DNA from: Ceratodon purpureus
Lineage: Eukaryota > Streptophyta > Bryopsida > Pseudoditrichales > Ditrichaceae
Direction of reading: 5' to 3'
Assembly (NCBI GenBank): GCA_014871385.1
Contig: CM026426.1
Span: 33,881,020-33,945,019, forward strand
Length of the DNA: 64,000 nucleotides
This document shows positions 1-11,524 of this stretch, in pieces; position 1 is the first letter of the stretch; each line of letters begins with the position of its first letter. The position numbers and the translations under genes are program-made. A model generated the notes under the pieces. It was not told the origin of the DNA. It made no database searches and worked only from the letters and a program-made list of their open reading frames with translations.

Positions 1-172
1 TGTGTTGCTGCGATGGTACCTTTCGGCGATTAGAAAGGGACAGTGGCATCCGTCTCCCTGCTCCAGATCGGTCTACTTGAGGCTGCTCTTCTTGCTTGTC
101 ACGGGCGGGAGGACACTGAAGGTCCGCCATTGCCACCAGGATTTCCTTCACCTCTAACTCTAGCTTCTCCAT
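1..172 (-). CDS. Hypothetical protein, N-terminal part, cut by window edge
   Basis: An ATG at 172 opens a frame of 57 codons that reads leftwards without a stop to the window edge. The product begins MEKLELEVKEILVAMADLQ, is charged, and I do not recognise it. The initial Leu/Glu/Val-rich stretch could form a helix. It lies downstream of copy A of the zinc-finger/Ulp1 gene on the same strand, and its start does not resemble the N terminus of either paralog. Only length and an open frame support it; it may be a first exon. Confidence 0.35.
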   Translation of the reverse strand, partial: MEKLELEVKEILVAMADLQCPPARDKQEEQPQVDRSGAGRRMPLSLSNRRKVPSQQH

Positions 173-515
173 AACCTAGTGGGTAAACGAAATAGAAGAA
201 CAGAAGAATGTAAGGGAGTACACGTCTTACTCAAACGATCTCAAGCAATGGCTGTGAAAGAGAGGACGAATACCATACGGGTGAGATCTTATGTAGTCAT
301 CTCAATCACCCCCTGCGTGGACCCCCCTAAACCCTAAATTTTGTACAACTGTGCAGCCCACTTGGGCAGCACAAAAAACACCTATTTTAGGGCACCACCC
401 TCACTGAGAACAATGCAGTTTAAATTAACAAGAAATCATGTCCATACATTCAGAGTACTCAGACAAAGTGTGATACCGAAAGAACTATAGTATCAAATTG
501 GTCCATATCTTGTGC
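173..515. other. Short intergenic spacer
   Basis: This stretch lies between the 3' end of copy A and the next start codon. I see no convincing ORF or repeat. Two copies of CCCTAAA sit near 325-340, too few to be a telomeric array. Confidence 0.4.
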
Positions 516-845
516 CTACCCCCATGTCGCCCCAGTTTTCTCTTTAATGCGCCCCGATCGCCGAGGTGGGGACGCGTCTCCTGTCTTTACCTTAGTTCTG
601 TCTTGTACTTTGCTTGTGATTACGTCATGGAAGCCCACGCTTACCTTACATTCCGAATCATCCACAAGCCCGGTAACTATGGCGCGCAAGATTGCGATCT
701 TCAATTCGGCTTTGATCTCCAGAACCTCCTTCTCTCCAAATATGTGAGACATCTGGATCAATAAAGGAGACTAGTGAGATTTGAAGGTTCTGTTTGTAAA
801 AAAAAAACTTAATTCAAAGGTTAGCAATGTTGCAGGACAACACAC

Positions 846-1497
846 CTCCTGCCTCCAGTCCACAAACTGCTTGTTCGACCAGTATGTCACGTACATGATA
901 ATGTAGCACATCACGTAATATCCGCAAGACCAGTCATCACCTTGCTGTGGACATTTCACACGGATCCAGGAGTTTAGGTCTGTGGCATTCACCCATGTGG
1001 CAGATCCTTCCTCGTGTCCCACTGCCATGCACCACGACTTCCCTAGGGACTGATGTAGTTTCGTAGAGCCATGCAATGTTTCTCCGGAATTTGAATCGAA
1101 CTTCAAGAAATGTTCACCGGAGAGAATCGCCAGGCTCCAATGCTCACTGTTAACAATAGGGACTATGATAGTGTTGCCCTTCACGTGCCTGAACCCAGAG
1201 CTCATATGAAAGCACCGACGCAGTGCTTCGATGTCCGTTGTCTTCCGGATGACTTCGTACAGGGCTGTTGCTGGCAGTGAATTACAAAGGAGAATTGGCT
1301 CAGGCACGCAGTCTTGAAACCAAGCACAAAAGAAGTCCATCAAGGGGGAACTGACTCTACCTTCTGGCGAGTCTACTTACTGCATGTCCGGGTCGGGGTA
1401 CAAGGTTGTGCTGCCTTTCCGGAAGACAAAGGACAGGAATGCCGCCTCCTCTGGGCCGTGATCTTCAGATATACGTTCCCTTGATATTCTGTACGCG
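846..1497 (-). CDS. Copy A exon encoding Ulp1/C48-type protease domain
   Basis: The frame contains the order of catalytic motifs typical of Ulp1/SENP cysteine proteases: His in NSEHWSLAIL (codon 1142-1140), Asp in FLKFDSN (1097-1095), then a Gln and the nucleophile Cys in CPQQGDDWSCGYYVM (Cys at 926-924). Family members remove SUMO or related modifiers. In plants, C48 domains also occur inside transposons, so host versus transposon origin is open. TAA at 1377-1379 lies just upstream, where copy B has a sense codon, and splits the exon. The donor is GAG|GTGTGT at 846, and the next exon starts at 752. Confidence 0.75.
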
Positions 1498-2734
1498 CTG
1501 CATGAAGGACATGAGAGTTCAAATATAAGTACAAAGTACGTTCCAAGGCTGTAGCACAAAGAAGAACATGCAATATGTTGCAAGGCTATAGTACAAAAAA
1601 GAACACACAGTAGGGGGATGGCAAAGTTTGAAAGGACGATGAAGAGGATTTTGTTCTAGCAACTGTATGAAAATTTACATGGGATAAGCTACGGTCTATA
1701 CTACCTACTCGGCTGGGCCCATACTGTGGAGGTTCGAGGTGCCGGATCTGTAAGAGGTCGTGGTATCCCCAATGGCAAGGACTGTGCTGATTTGTAATCT
1801 TTTGTTGGTGAATTAGACGACTCATTGAGGTTAAAGGCTGCTGGTGCGGAAGCCGGATCTTCTAGTGTACGTAGCAATCCAATCAATGGTCTTGCTTGCA
1901 GCAAATGGGCTACGATCCGCGACAATGGTGTTACGGGAGATGGAGTTGCATCCATGTGTTGACCCCGATCTGGGGCAATAGTCGCTAGAGGGAGCACGTC
2001 TGGTATACTGCTGGATGTAGGAAGACCATCACCCACATAGTCTGTATGCAGGACATGTGATCTGTTCACCGGCGGCTGGATGCTTGTGGGGGGGTCTTGT
2101 CCTGCTATGTCTTCTATAGGATAGGAACCAAGGTCACTGCCGAGATCCAGAGGTCGCATGGGGGAAATAGCGGCAGATATACGGGACGGCCCCAGCTTTA
2201 AAGCCAGATGTGCTGGAGTTCGGCGGTACCACCTCTGGTTCGGTAGAAGCACCGATGGACTGGGATTCTTCATATGCTCATACAATATCCTCCTCTCTCT
2301 CTCACCCCCGTGAGCCTCTGGAGACACCTCTATATTCCCCCAATCTATCTAAAATGTTTGGGAGCTAATCAATTGAGAGCAGAAAGGGATATCCAAATGT
2401 GCGAGATCGATGGACGGCTGCGCTCCTTTATATCCAAGCCTCTGGAAAGTCAATTCCAATTCCTTCTCGCGGAGGTCCATTAGCGCCTGTACTGCCTTAT
2501 CAACATACTTCTTCAAAGATGGAGGGGGGTACGGTACATTATCCAGTCCAAGCATTCCCCAACCAACATCGACATCCTCACGTACATATTGTATCTTAGA
2601 AGTAACCTGACATATACACAGATGGCAGATGTTATAAGTCCTGTAACCATTCTGCAGTACATCAAAACCAAATGCAGCAAATAACATAGACATTCTATTC
2701 CAAGCACATTACAACCGAATTGTCTGTTTAATAC

Positions 2735-3598
2735 CTCGTCACAATGTTTTCGAAGCAAAGTTGGATCGCTTGGGCCCTGTGCCCACCACATGGCAGCAAG
2801 CACATCTCCGTACGCATCAGTACGATGCATGTCTAGCACAGCACGTCTGGCAACACGACAGAGAAAACTCTCAATTTTCTCCAGTACGGGTTCCTGGTTC
2901 CAGCCCTGAAACGCCATAAGACCAACCATATCCCTCGAACATGTACTGAGAGGATAACAGAACCCTACCTTTATGCAAGGAAACAATGACCACCCAATGT
3001 CTATTATGTCTTGCGCACAAGAGGATAGTCTCTGCGACTCTATCCTGTCCCTAGCAATGGCCAACACTTTTTCCCTCGTCATCCCATTCACGGGATGGGC
3101 GAGAGCACAAGTGCGCCCTAGCGACACTCTGGTATACAACTTCAAAGCCCTTACGATATGTGGGCACTCTAGCTCTAAGGTCATTGGTTCAGCTGTAGCT
3201 TCCTTCTGCAGCACAGCCAAAATACTCTCCAGTTCCTCTGAAGTGTGGTTCCAGGGTCGATCTGGTAGCCCCTGAACAGTCTGCCGTGTTAATATCCTGA
3301 AAAGAGGAGACCATGCCCATGTACTGTCTTCAACTTTCATTCTCTCTTTGTCCTCAAATCGCCGCAGCTGAGTTCGAATGTGAGCCTCTCGCTTCTCCTG
3401 TAGTGCTATCTCAGCATTGAGCTTAAGGGACACGTACTCTGCCTTTTCCCCTAGATACTTCAAGTACAATCTCAGCTTCTTTAGTTCTGCTTTCCTACCT
3501 TCCAGGTTTGCTGGTTTTATGTATGGATTCCAAGGCTTAACGGACATCATGACAAACTGGACCACTTCTGCGTGATGTTCTCCGTCTTTACCAGCACC
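2735..3598 (-). CDS. Copy A exon, conserved domain of unknown function
   Basis: A 288-codon exon, acceptor TACTGCAG|GGT and donor GAG|GTATTA, whose frame is uninterrupted. It is the counterpart of 9991-10833 in copy B (WNPY, RPWNH, ECPHIVR, ESQRLSSCAQ, GWSLFPCI, LDMHRTDAYG). It lies between the helical GPPP module and the VREDVD module. No function can be assigned. Confidence 0.7.
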
Positions 3599-3774
3599 CT
3601 GCAGTACAAAATAACAAGTTGATACCACAAATTTTGTTTAGTGTATCCCACTGAATGCAATACCAAAGTCTCATGGACTGCCCCATATGCCATGTTTCAA
3701 AGCACCGCAAAGACAACCTACTTCTTGCAGTACTGCACACTGAATTAGGATCCGCAGTACAAAGTGTTCAGTAC

Positions 3775-4998
3775 CTGAGCTTCTCTCCACGCCACCCAAG
3801 GCCCGATAGATGCTAAGATCTTTGCGCCTAGTTGGTCATGTATCTCCAGTTCTTCTAACGCCATCATGCACGATTCAGGGTCGTGGAGCAATGATCGCTC
3901 TACTATTATAGCCTTAGGGGATTCCTGAAGGAGGTAGTACAATCCTGCAATGCTCTGGGGAACAGGGGGGGGGCCCAGCTTGTATTCACAGAGAGTAAGC
4001 GATGCTGCGTACTGTTGAGCCCTCTGCATTACATCTTCTCTACTCATGTTGTCGCCAATGTAGTGCAGATCACCATTGTCTACAGATGAGCTTCCAACTG
4101 GTAAATTCGGTCCAGGCACTGAAATTTTGGGAGCCTCCAATCCTGCACCTAAGTCACCTACCCTTCCACTCTCATCCCCGCCATCCAAATGCTCTGCGGC
4201 GTAGAACTGGGAGACATAAAGAATGTCTTCCATGACGTCTGAATCCGATCTCACATTGTCTAACCCCTGTAGGACATCAGGTCCTTCTGGCACCTTAAAC
4301 CTCTTGCGTTTCCTATCATCCCAAGTCTCTGACTCCTTGTTCGGAGGAAAAGAATGTTCCGTGCTCACTCGACATATGGTGTCTTGTAGCTCTTCCACCT
4401 GTTTTCTACCTACGCGCCCCTGACTTGTCCTGACTTTTCTAACCTGTGCTGCAGTTGGTTTTGCCACCCCTGTTTTCCCCTTATCGCTCTCTACCTTCTG
4501 TTGACCCCTTTCTGGCTTTTTGGGTCCCTTTGTGTCTTGTGAATCAGACTCTCTATGCGCATGGGACACTCGAAGATCTGTCTCCTGCACTACACCTGTC
4601 ACTGTTGTAGTCCGCGGATTCCAGGGACGACTGCCCTCTTCTCTAGGAATCGACAAGTGAAACTCTGCAAGAATGTCCTTCACCGCCCCTCGTTCACTCT
4701 GCAGAAACGTTGGGTACATTTTAAGCACACCTGTACCGTCCTTCTTCCACGCATCGCATTGATCCTTGTAACGGTGATAAGATAGTGCATTTTTATCCAA
4801 AAAATCTTGATGACAGTACCTGCACCAATAGTAATACCGTTTCTCCAGCGGCGGGTCTTGCCAGTAGTGGTATCGGCATAGATAATGAGCCTCAACGACT
4901 AGCTCCTTGAACTCCCGCTCAGTGTATAAACAGGCACAAGGTACTCTCCCTTGTTTTAGCTCAGACCGATACACAGGCTCCCCTCCGACCGTGACCCC
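3775..4998 (-). CDS. Copy A exon with C2HC zinc finger
   Basis: This 408-codon exon has clean ends (acceptor TGTAG at 5003-4999, donor CTCAG|GTACTG). It opens with GVTVGGE, then SELKQGR, a CACLYTEREFKELV segment and a Cys/His-containing LCRYH patch. A finger of pattern CX2CX12HX5C follows at 4756-4824. GVTVGGE followed by a basic, Cys-containing stretch faintly recalls the SAND-like region of plant ULTRAPETALA proteins, but that is a weak guess. The exon ends with a conserved helical module (GPPPVPQSIAGLYYLL to GPWVAWREAQ) that is also found in copy B. Nucleic-acid binding is an inference from the finger and basic residues. Confidence 0.7.
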
Positions 4999-5767
4999 CT
5001 ACATTTCAATACATCTTCAATTACCGAGCACAAAGCCGATACACTAAAACCGTCCCAGAAATCAAATCCAGTAAGATATTAGAATGTAACGCACCTGTAA
5101 TTTCCCCACAGCTCCTCGCAGAATCAGCTCTTTCCAACGCTCGTATCCTAGCCCTTCAATTAGACGTGTGTCTTTATTCACTATCAGCTTCTCGTCCTCG
5201 GGGAAAGACACTCGACCAGCCGTGAATCCGATGTTCAGGTGAGTGGACGACTCTTTGATACCATTTGCCCCTCCTGGTTCCATCACAGTCCATCTACGAG
5301 GGATGGGTTTCTTCTTAATTTCTGCAAAGTCCGAGTCTGAACTAGTTGCAGAATCAGCTTCAGGACCTCCCTCTCTCTCTCCAAGAACTCCTTCTCGTAA
5401 ACCCAATAGCGGCTCAACTGCAACGTCAATTCCCTCAGCAAGCAGAGAGTTGCGTTGCGATCTTGCCCTTGTGCTTCTACCTACTGCATAATAGAACTTA
5501 GAATTTTCAGAAAACAATTTCAAGAAAGGAGCAAAACACCAGAACCATACCCTAACCAGGCCATGGCGACAAGGGTACAATACCCAACCATTTCGTTCGA
5601 CTCTACAGAGCCACAAACAAAATTCTATCGAGGATTAATAGAATCAAATACATTAGCAGAACCCAACATTTAATCTCTCAAATCCAACTCCATAATACAA
5701 ATTCCTGCAAACCCTATATTCCACACCCACCTGAGTTCTCTTTGCAGACGGACTTCAGTCGACCCAT

Positions 5768-8316
5768 GTCCCCGAACCTTTGCTTACAATTGTTCACCGC
5801 TCCTCTCGGCTCTTCCAAAACACTCTCTTTCCTCCCTGATAATGAAATCAACAAGTACCCCTCCCCCCCGCGCCGTCGTCATTGCGAGTCCTATAATCTC
5901 CACGTGAAAGTTAGAGCCCTGATGAAACTAACCCGCAAAATCTGTCAATGCTCGTGACTATGCTAGTGTGCGGCAGCACAAGTGCAACTCAAACAGCGAA
6001 AAAGCAAAACTGCAGAACAACGACTAAAAAGGACAGTCAACCAACACTCAGACCCCCTCTCATATTCCGTACCCATCACACTCAGAGTACATAGTACAAA
6101 TTACAATATACGAAAACGTTTATGCGATGGTCCTGCATCGCGGCATGGAAATGCTTTTGTCCTCACAGACATTTATGACCCTTTGAAATAAGATTATTGT
6201 TATTCGATTCCACTGATATGATTGTGGTCAATGTGATAAGTACATATTTTGTACGTTGAGCTATGAATGTTTGAAATTTATACTTATTTGTTTTCACAGT
6301 ATTTTGTCATTGTAGTTGTATGTTTTACTATGTAATCATCTTAAAGAACATTCCCTCCAACTCTAAGTGATTCGGAGATTAAAAAACTTTCCTAAACGTC
6401 ATACTTGTAATTTAACTTAATAATACAATTGATCTAATTAAGCCTTGACACCTTAGTTGTCGTCACTACTATAGTGCTATATATGCATTTTTTAAAACAA
6501 CTTTAACTCCCGTTGTTGTATCAACTGTTCAGTATCTTCAAATATTTACTTTATAAATTTCTAACTCAAACAACTGTCTTTCTCGTCTATCATTATTAAA
6601 ATTGTACATTCTTTTATTTTTTTAAAATTTATTTCATTTTCCTATTATATTTCTCTCGTTTTTTTTTTTTTTTTTTTTTTTTTCAAGTGTTGCTTCCACC
6701 CTTGGTTTAATATTATCATTTCTACTGAGACAATCTCTCCAGTACCTTTATGAGAATTTGCATTACCTTATATTTTAATTATATTTATTATGTTGTATTA
6801 TATAATTTTGATTCATTTGCTTTTATTATTAATCAATTTTATTGTAATTGTTATCTTGTTTTTAATATTTGATCTCTAATTCTTTTATTTATTTTTTCTT
6901 TACAATCATTCTTTCTTCTTTTTTGATTTATTTACCTTTTTTTTTTTTTTTTTGATAGATTCCCTTAACATCTAAATTTCATTTGAAATATCATAGGTCT
7001 AAACTATTTTTCGTTTGTTTCCTTTTTTTTCCTCTTATTTTATTTTTATTGTTTTGTCATCACTACTAATTTTCTTATTATTCCACGCTTTCTTTATTTT
7101 TCATATTGATAATTTCTCTTAACAACTTAACTTTGCTTTTTATTGGCGTTGCCTTTTTTGTATATAGTTTTCTTCATAACTTTTTATGGATTAACATTTT
7201 TTTCTTTTCGACATTATCTATTTTCTCTACTTTAACTTGCTTTTTTTTAAAGCCCTTAATTCCTCAAAACGTCTTTGATTTAAATTTTTTAACTCGTTGT
7301 CTTTTTACTAATTCATTTGATTTATTTTTTATTTTTTATTTTTTTGTTTCTTAACATTTTTTATTTTTTTTTCATCACTGCGTATTTTCTACTTTCTTAG
7401 CGTCACCTTGCTCCTTTCTTTTAAAAAAATCCCTTAAGAAATTCATTTCTCTTTTTTATTTTCTTTATTCTGATGTTTTATTTCTTTACACCTTCATTTC
7501 TATTTTTTAACTATAATTAACCTCTTTATTGACCTTTTTATTGTCCAAAGATCCTTTTCTCTATTCCTTTATTATATTCTTTTTTTTCGACATTGCCCTT
7601 GACATAGTTCCCCACTTATTTTTGCTCTTCATCGTTTACTTTTATTTTTACCATTCATTTCTCATTTTATTGTTTAGGTCCAAAACCCAATTTGTTGAAT
7701 TATGTTTTATTCTATCTTTTTTTTTCTTTATTTTTTTTCATTTTATCTACTTATTCATATCATATTAATTTGATTCTGAAGTTTAGAATTTTTTTCAATT
7801 TTATCTGGTTCTCTCCATTAACGTTCTTATGTTTTTGTTTACAACATATATTTTTACTTCCTTCTTTTATTATTTCTTTCTCTCTTTTTATTTACTTCAT
7901 TGTCGTTCTGAACCTAGACAGGCTTGTACAATTTGACATTACAGCATTTTATGTTTTGTCTTATTCCTTATCCTCATCCTGTTTATGTACTGCATACTAT
8001 TATTATTATTGGCTGAAGGTATACCTAGCTTTTATACTCTGCCAAGCAGCAACACACATTGTAGACAAAAACCACTGTAGATTACCTTAAGTACAAGTTT
8101 ATCGACTAAGCATCCAATGTTCTTAATGTAGACAATGCCACTGCAATACCACAGCAGCAATAGAATATTCTGATGGCACAACAAAACTACACAGACAATA
8201 CTACAGAATTGCAACGTTTATACACTTGTTAAACACCAGTTCTTTCTAGTCCATCTAATACCATCCAAGGTAGTGTCTCTAATTAAGTACTCATTTCCAT
8301 AGGTGGGCTTCAAAAT
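5768..8316. other. Spacer between tandem paralogs
   Basis: Apart from the T-rich tract, this region contains the presumed promoter side of copy A (5768-6200) and an AT-rich, gene-less stretch at 7911-8316. No conserved ORF was found. Confidence 0.5.
6590..7910 (+). repeat. T-rich low-complexity tract
   Basis: About 1.3 kb in which the plus strand is dominated by T runs (for example 23 T at 6660-6682 and about 16 at 6939-6954), with interspersed C and A and very little G. Open frames here read as strings of Phe, Leu, Ile and Ser and are by-products of composition. The tract lies between paralogs A and B. The strand asymmetry is strong: T on plus, A on minus. Confidence 0.75.
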
Positions 8317-8570
8317 TTAATGTAAATCCAAAATTAGCACGTCGCTGCGACAGCAGTACAAGGTCGAGTCTTTGGCCAGTAATATGCTGAGTAGAGCTTT
8401 CTTGAGGTCGGATCTGACCTCTAAAACGGCATCATGTCCAAAGAGGTCGGTCATCTGCCACAAAAACAACTGAACCCTGTCAAACACATGTGGCAGTGGC
8501 TACATAAATGTAGACAAAAGTATCTTGCAGTACAAAGGAGAGGATGTTAGGAGAGGTATTCAGCACTTAC

Positions 8571-9218
8571 ATCGCTAAACAGACCTGGTAATTCCATGTG
8601 CTTCACGTGGTTAGTGTACATCATCATGTAAGACATAACATAATAACCACAAGAGAAAGTATCACTTTGTTGTGGACACTTCATGTGCACCCAAGATTTA
8701 ATGTCGCATGCCTTTCTCCATGAAGTAGAGCCCTGCATGTGACCCATTCCTATGCACCAGACCTTTGCTAGGGCCTCATGAAACTTCTGAGGGCCATGGA
8801 AATTAGGATTTCAGAGAAAACCAGAATCAAACTTAAGGAATCCCTTGTCACTCAACACAGCTAAGCTCCAGTGCTCGAAGTCACAGACTGGGACTATGAG
8901 CGTAGTCCAATTCCTAGGACAAAGACCAAAATACTCCTTAGAGAATTCTTGTAGTGCATGTATTTTTGTAGTCTTGTCCGTGAGATCCCGCAGTTCGATG
9001 GCAAAAACTGATGGGCATACCAACATTTTTGGAGAGAACGACATCTGAAACCAGAGGGAAAAAAAGTCCATCAACGGAGCACTGACTTTCCCCTGGTCGT
9101 CATCCAGTGCTAGCATATCGGGATCAGGCCACAAAACCGTGCTCCCCGTGTTGAAGGTGAACTCTATACACCCGTGCTGTACGTGACCGCGTTCTTCGTT
9201 AATCCTCGCTGACATTAC
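8571..9218 (-). CDS. Copy B exon encoding Ulp1/C48-type protease domain
   Basis: The frame runs from a GSTVLWPDPDM segment, shared with copy A, through PLMDFF and the catalytic-type motifs: His in DFEHWSLAVL, Asp in LKFDSG, and Gln and Cys in CPQQSDTFSCGYYVM. A TGA at 8811-8813 lies between the Asp and Cys motifs. It falls in about 12 bases that have no counterpart in copy A, so the stop could come from a small in-frame insertion. All catalytic positions are still present, which suggests recent loss. Confidence 0.7.
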
Positions 9219-9990
9219 CTCGTACAAACTAACAATTCAACTCTTAGTGAAGTGAAGCCCCGGAAAAGAACCACATGGACGATGTTAGTATAACAGTAAG
9301 CACTTGCAGTACACGGCTCACTGTTGAGGGGGTGGCAGTTGATCAAACCTTGGTAGAGAAGCTTGGTCAGTAGTGGATTTTGATATTCCGTCGTTGTGGC
9401 CCCCGAAGTCTGCTGGCTCTGACTGTTCTGCCTACATAGGTACTGTAGCGCTCGAAATAAAATCTGCACTGTTACTTTGCAATGGGGTAACGCCCAAGCC
9501 GACCTTGCTGTCATCTGAATCGGTGAATGAAACATGATGTTCTGGAGTGTAGTTGTCTACTACAAGGCTGTGCAATACATCGGAGGGAAGCTCGGACTTA
9601 TTGTAACCCAACAAATCGTAAGCAGCCTCCAATCCCTTATCTCGTAGGTCCACGAATGCTTGAGTTGCATTGCAGAGGGTACTGTGGATGTCGTTCGAGG
9701 GGTTGGTTGTTTGTCCTACACCCAACAACGTCCACCCAGTGTCCACATCTTCCCTGACTGCCAGCACTGTTGAGAAGACCTGCAATGGCCCAAAGGTAAT
9801 CGCACATTAATTATCTTCTTCTTTCTTGACTGTCTTTTCATGGAAATCATACTATTTTGTATGGTAAAGAAGCTAACAAATTCCTCTGCACTAAGTAATT
9901 TTCAGCATCTACACAACACTACCTATGCACTACATTCATCTACGGTTACTGATAGTACTGACAACCTATCCCGTACTTAAGAGAACTTAC

Positions 9991-10833
9991 TTGATTCAGT
10001 TCGTCCTTCCCTATGATGTCACTCTCGGAGTGATCCAATGTCCACATCGCTAACAGATGTTTGTAGGTGTTGCTTGTCTGGCGCATATCAAGGAGGGCCC
10101 GTTGTGCCATACGAGAAAAGAACAACTGAATCTTCAGGAAGACGGCCTCTTGCTTTGTCCTGTCTACGCCAATCAATGAGTTCACGTCCTCAGCGCAGTT
10201 AGACAAGGGCTCCACATTGTCAGAACAAATACAAGGGAATAGCGTCCATCCAAACTCGGACAGTTGCTGAGCGCAGAACAGTAATCTTTGGGACTCCACG
10301 TCGTCACTGGCCATCTCTAACAATTTCAACCGTGTACAACCCAAGGTAGGATGCGACATTGGAGAAAACCGCGTCTTCGCTAGGCGTCCGTGTAGTTTCA
10401 ATACACGGACTACATGGGGACAGTCGTACTCCAACGTGGTCTTTTCTCCCTGATACTGTCCTTCTATTGCACGGAGTATGGCTATTAACTCCTCTTCTGT
10501 GTGCTTCCAAGGCCTAGGCGGTGCTGTCTTTGGTAAGTCCAACAGTAGGACTTGGAACATTGAAGACCACGCCCAATCCCGGTTCTCAGCCTCAATAGTC
10601 TGTCTGGATTCGTAATCACTTAAAGCCCTCTCAATGAACTTCTCCTTAGCTAACCTTAGCAAATTTGTAGCCCTCACCTCATATGCACATTGCTCTTCAA
10701 GGTATTCCAGGTACGAAGACAACTTTGAAAGCTCATGTTGTCTTCCATCGAAATCTGGGTTGCTGACATAGGGATTCCATGCCATAGTCGTGAGGTGCAC
10801 AAATTCTTCCTTGTTGTCCTTCTCCAAGGCCGT
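9991..10833 (-). CDS. Copy B exon, conserved domain of unknown function
   Basis: A 281-codon exon, bounded by TTTTGCAG|ACG and CAA|GTAAGT, that aligns along its length with the 288-codon exon of copy A at 2735-3598. Shared landmarks are a WNPY motif near the start, a charged helical stretch, RPW.H..EEL, a (D/E)CPHVVR-like block, ESQRL.(S/F)CAQ, GW.LFPCI and R(A/R)(L/V)LDM. The domain is probably helical. I recognise no named family. Conservation of Cys, Trp and charged positions across two diverged copies shows the domain was once under selection. Confidence 0.7.
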
Positions 10834-11524
10834 CTGCAAAATAAAGGTCATTTGTATTATTTCCATGAGGAACACCTCAATATAAAAAACAGATCATAGG
10901 AATATCAATGACAGACCTTACTTATGATATTATGAAGAACTAGAAAATCCAGGGACTCACCAACTGCGCTCTTTTCCAGTGGATCCAAGGCCCTACTGCA
11001 GCCATGATCTTTTCGCTTAGAACACCGTTTACCTCTAACTGGTTCAGAGCTGTCATACAGTCTGCAGGTATCTTCAGAAGAGCCCTGTCAACGATCTGTA
11101 CAGGAGACTCGCACAAAAGATAAAACAAACCCGGTACCTTCAGAATGAGAGGGGGGGGGCCAATCTCAGGTAAGTCTGCAAGACAAATGCATTCAGCTTG
11201 CTTTTGTGCTGCAGCGTACACTGCATCACGAGTATCCCTACTTCCACCATTGTGACCGTCGTTGGAAAATTCTGTACTTCCAAGAGTATTGATTTCTTCG
11301 TCGTGAACTGGAGATCCATGCTCTTCCGTTTGAGGGTCCTCAGAATTCTTTGATTGTTGCAAATTTGAGGCACTACAAACTGCAGCACAAGACAATCTTC
11401 CATGCTGGTCTGCATGTACAGGCTGTAGTGACGACAAGGTCCGTCCTTGCTGTCTAAACCGAAGGTAATATCGTGGGGGAGCATCCTCCTCGTACAAAAT
11501 CTTCCGCTTGGGATCCACAGATGA

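Larger units (their letters stand above)
516..5767 (-). pseudogene. Copy A: zinc-finger plus Ulp1/C48 protease-like gene with two in-frame stops
   Basis: I reconstruct these exons from splice signals and alignment to copy B: 5767-5731, 5483-5095, 4998-3775, 3598-2735, 2606 to about 1705, 1497-846 and 752-516. Phases agree at each junction, for example CAG|GTGCGT at 5095 joining GGG GTC at 4998. The first exon begins MGRLKSVCKENS. Domains in order: acidic N terminus; GVTVGGE/LKQGR module and C2HC finger; low-complexity linker; GPPP...GLYYLL helical module; 288-residue domain of unknown function; VREDVD module; Pro/Ser-rich linker; Ulp1-type protease; short C-terminal exon ending in basic RRSGR. 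The summed length is about 1,420 codons. TAG at 2349-2351 and TAA at 1377-1379 interrupt otherwise continuous frames, so it is probably a pseudogene, though a short unmapped intron could remove the TAG. The N-terminal region matches no family I can name. Confidence 0.7.

Noticed and set aside
320..345. Telomere-like CCCTAAA repeats
   Set aside because: Only two adjacent copies; similar isolated pairs occur elsewhere in the window.
1351..1380. A GTAAGT...GTCAG segment of 30 nt that could be read as an intron removing the TAA of copy A
   Set aside because: Copy B is contiguous here with the same length and aligned residues, so the segment is coding and the TAA is a nonsense codon.
2352..2395. 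A U12-type ATATCCC donor and TTTTAG acceptor that would remove the TAG of copy A
   Set aside because: The segment would be only about 47 nt, lacks a branch-point consensus, and copy B does not conserve the donor.
7106..8090. Several open frames encoding Phe/Leu/Ile-rich, membrane-like peptides
   Set aside because: They are produced by the T-rich composition, with no start context, conserved motif or balanced residue use.
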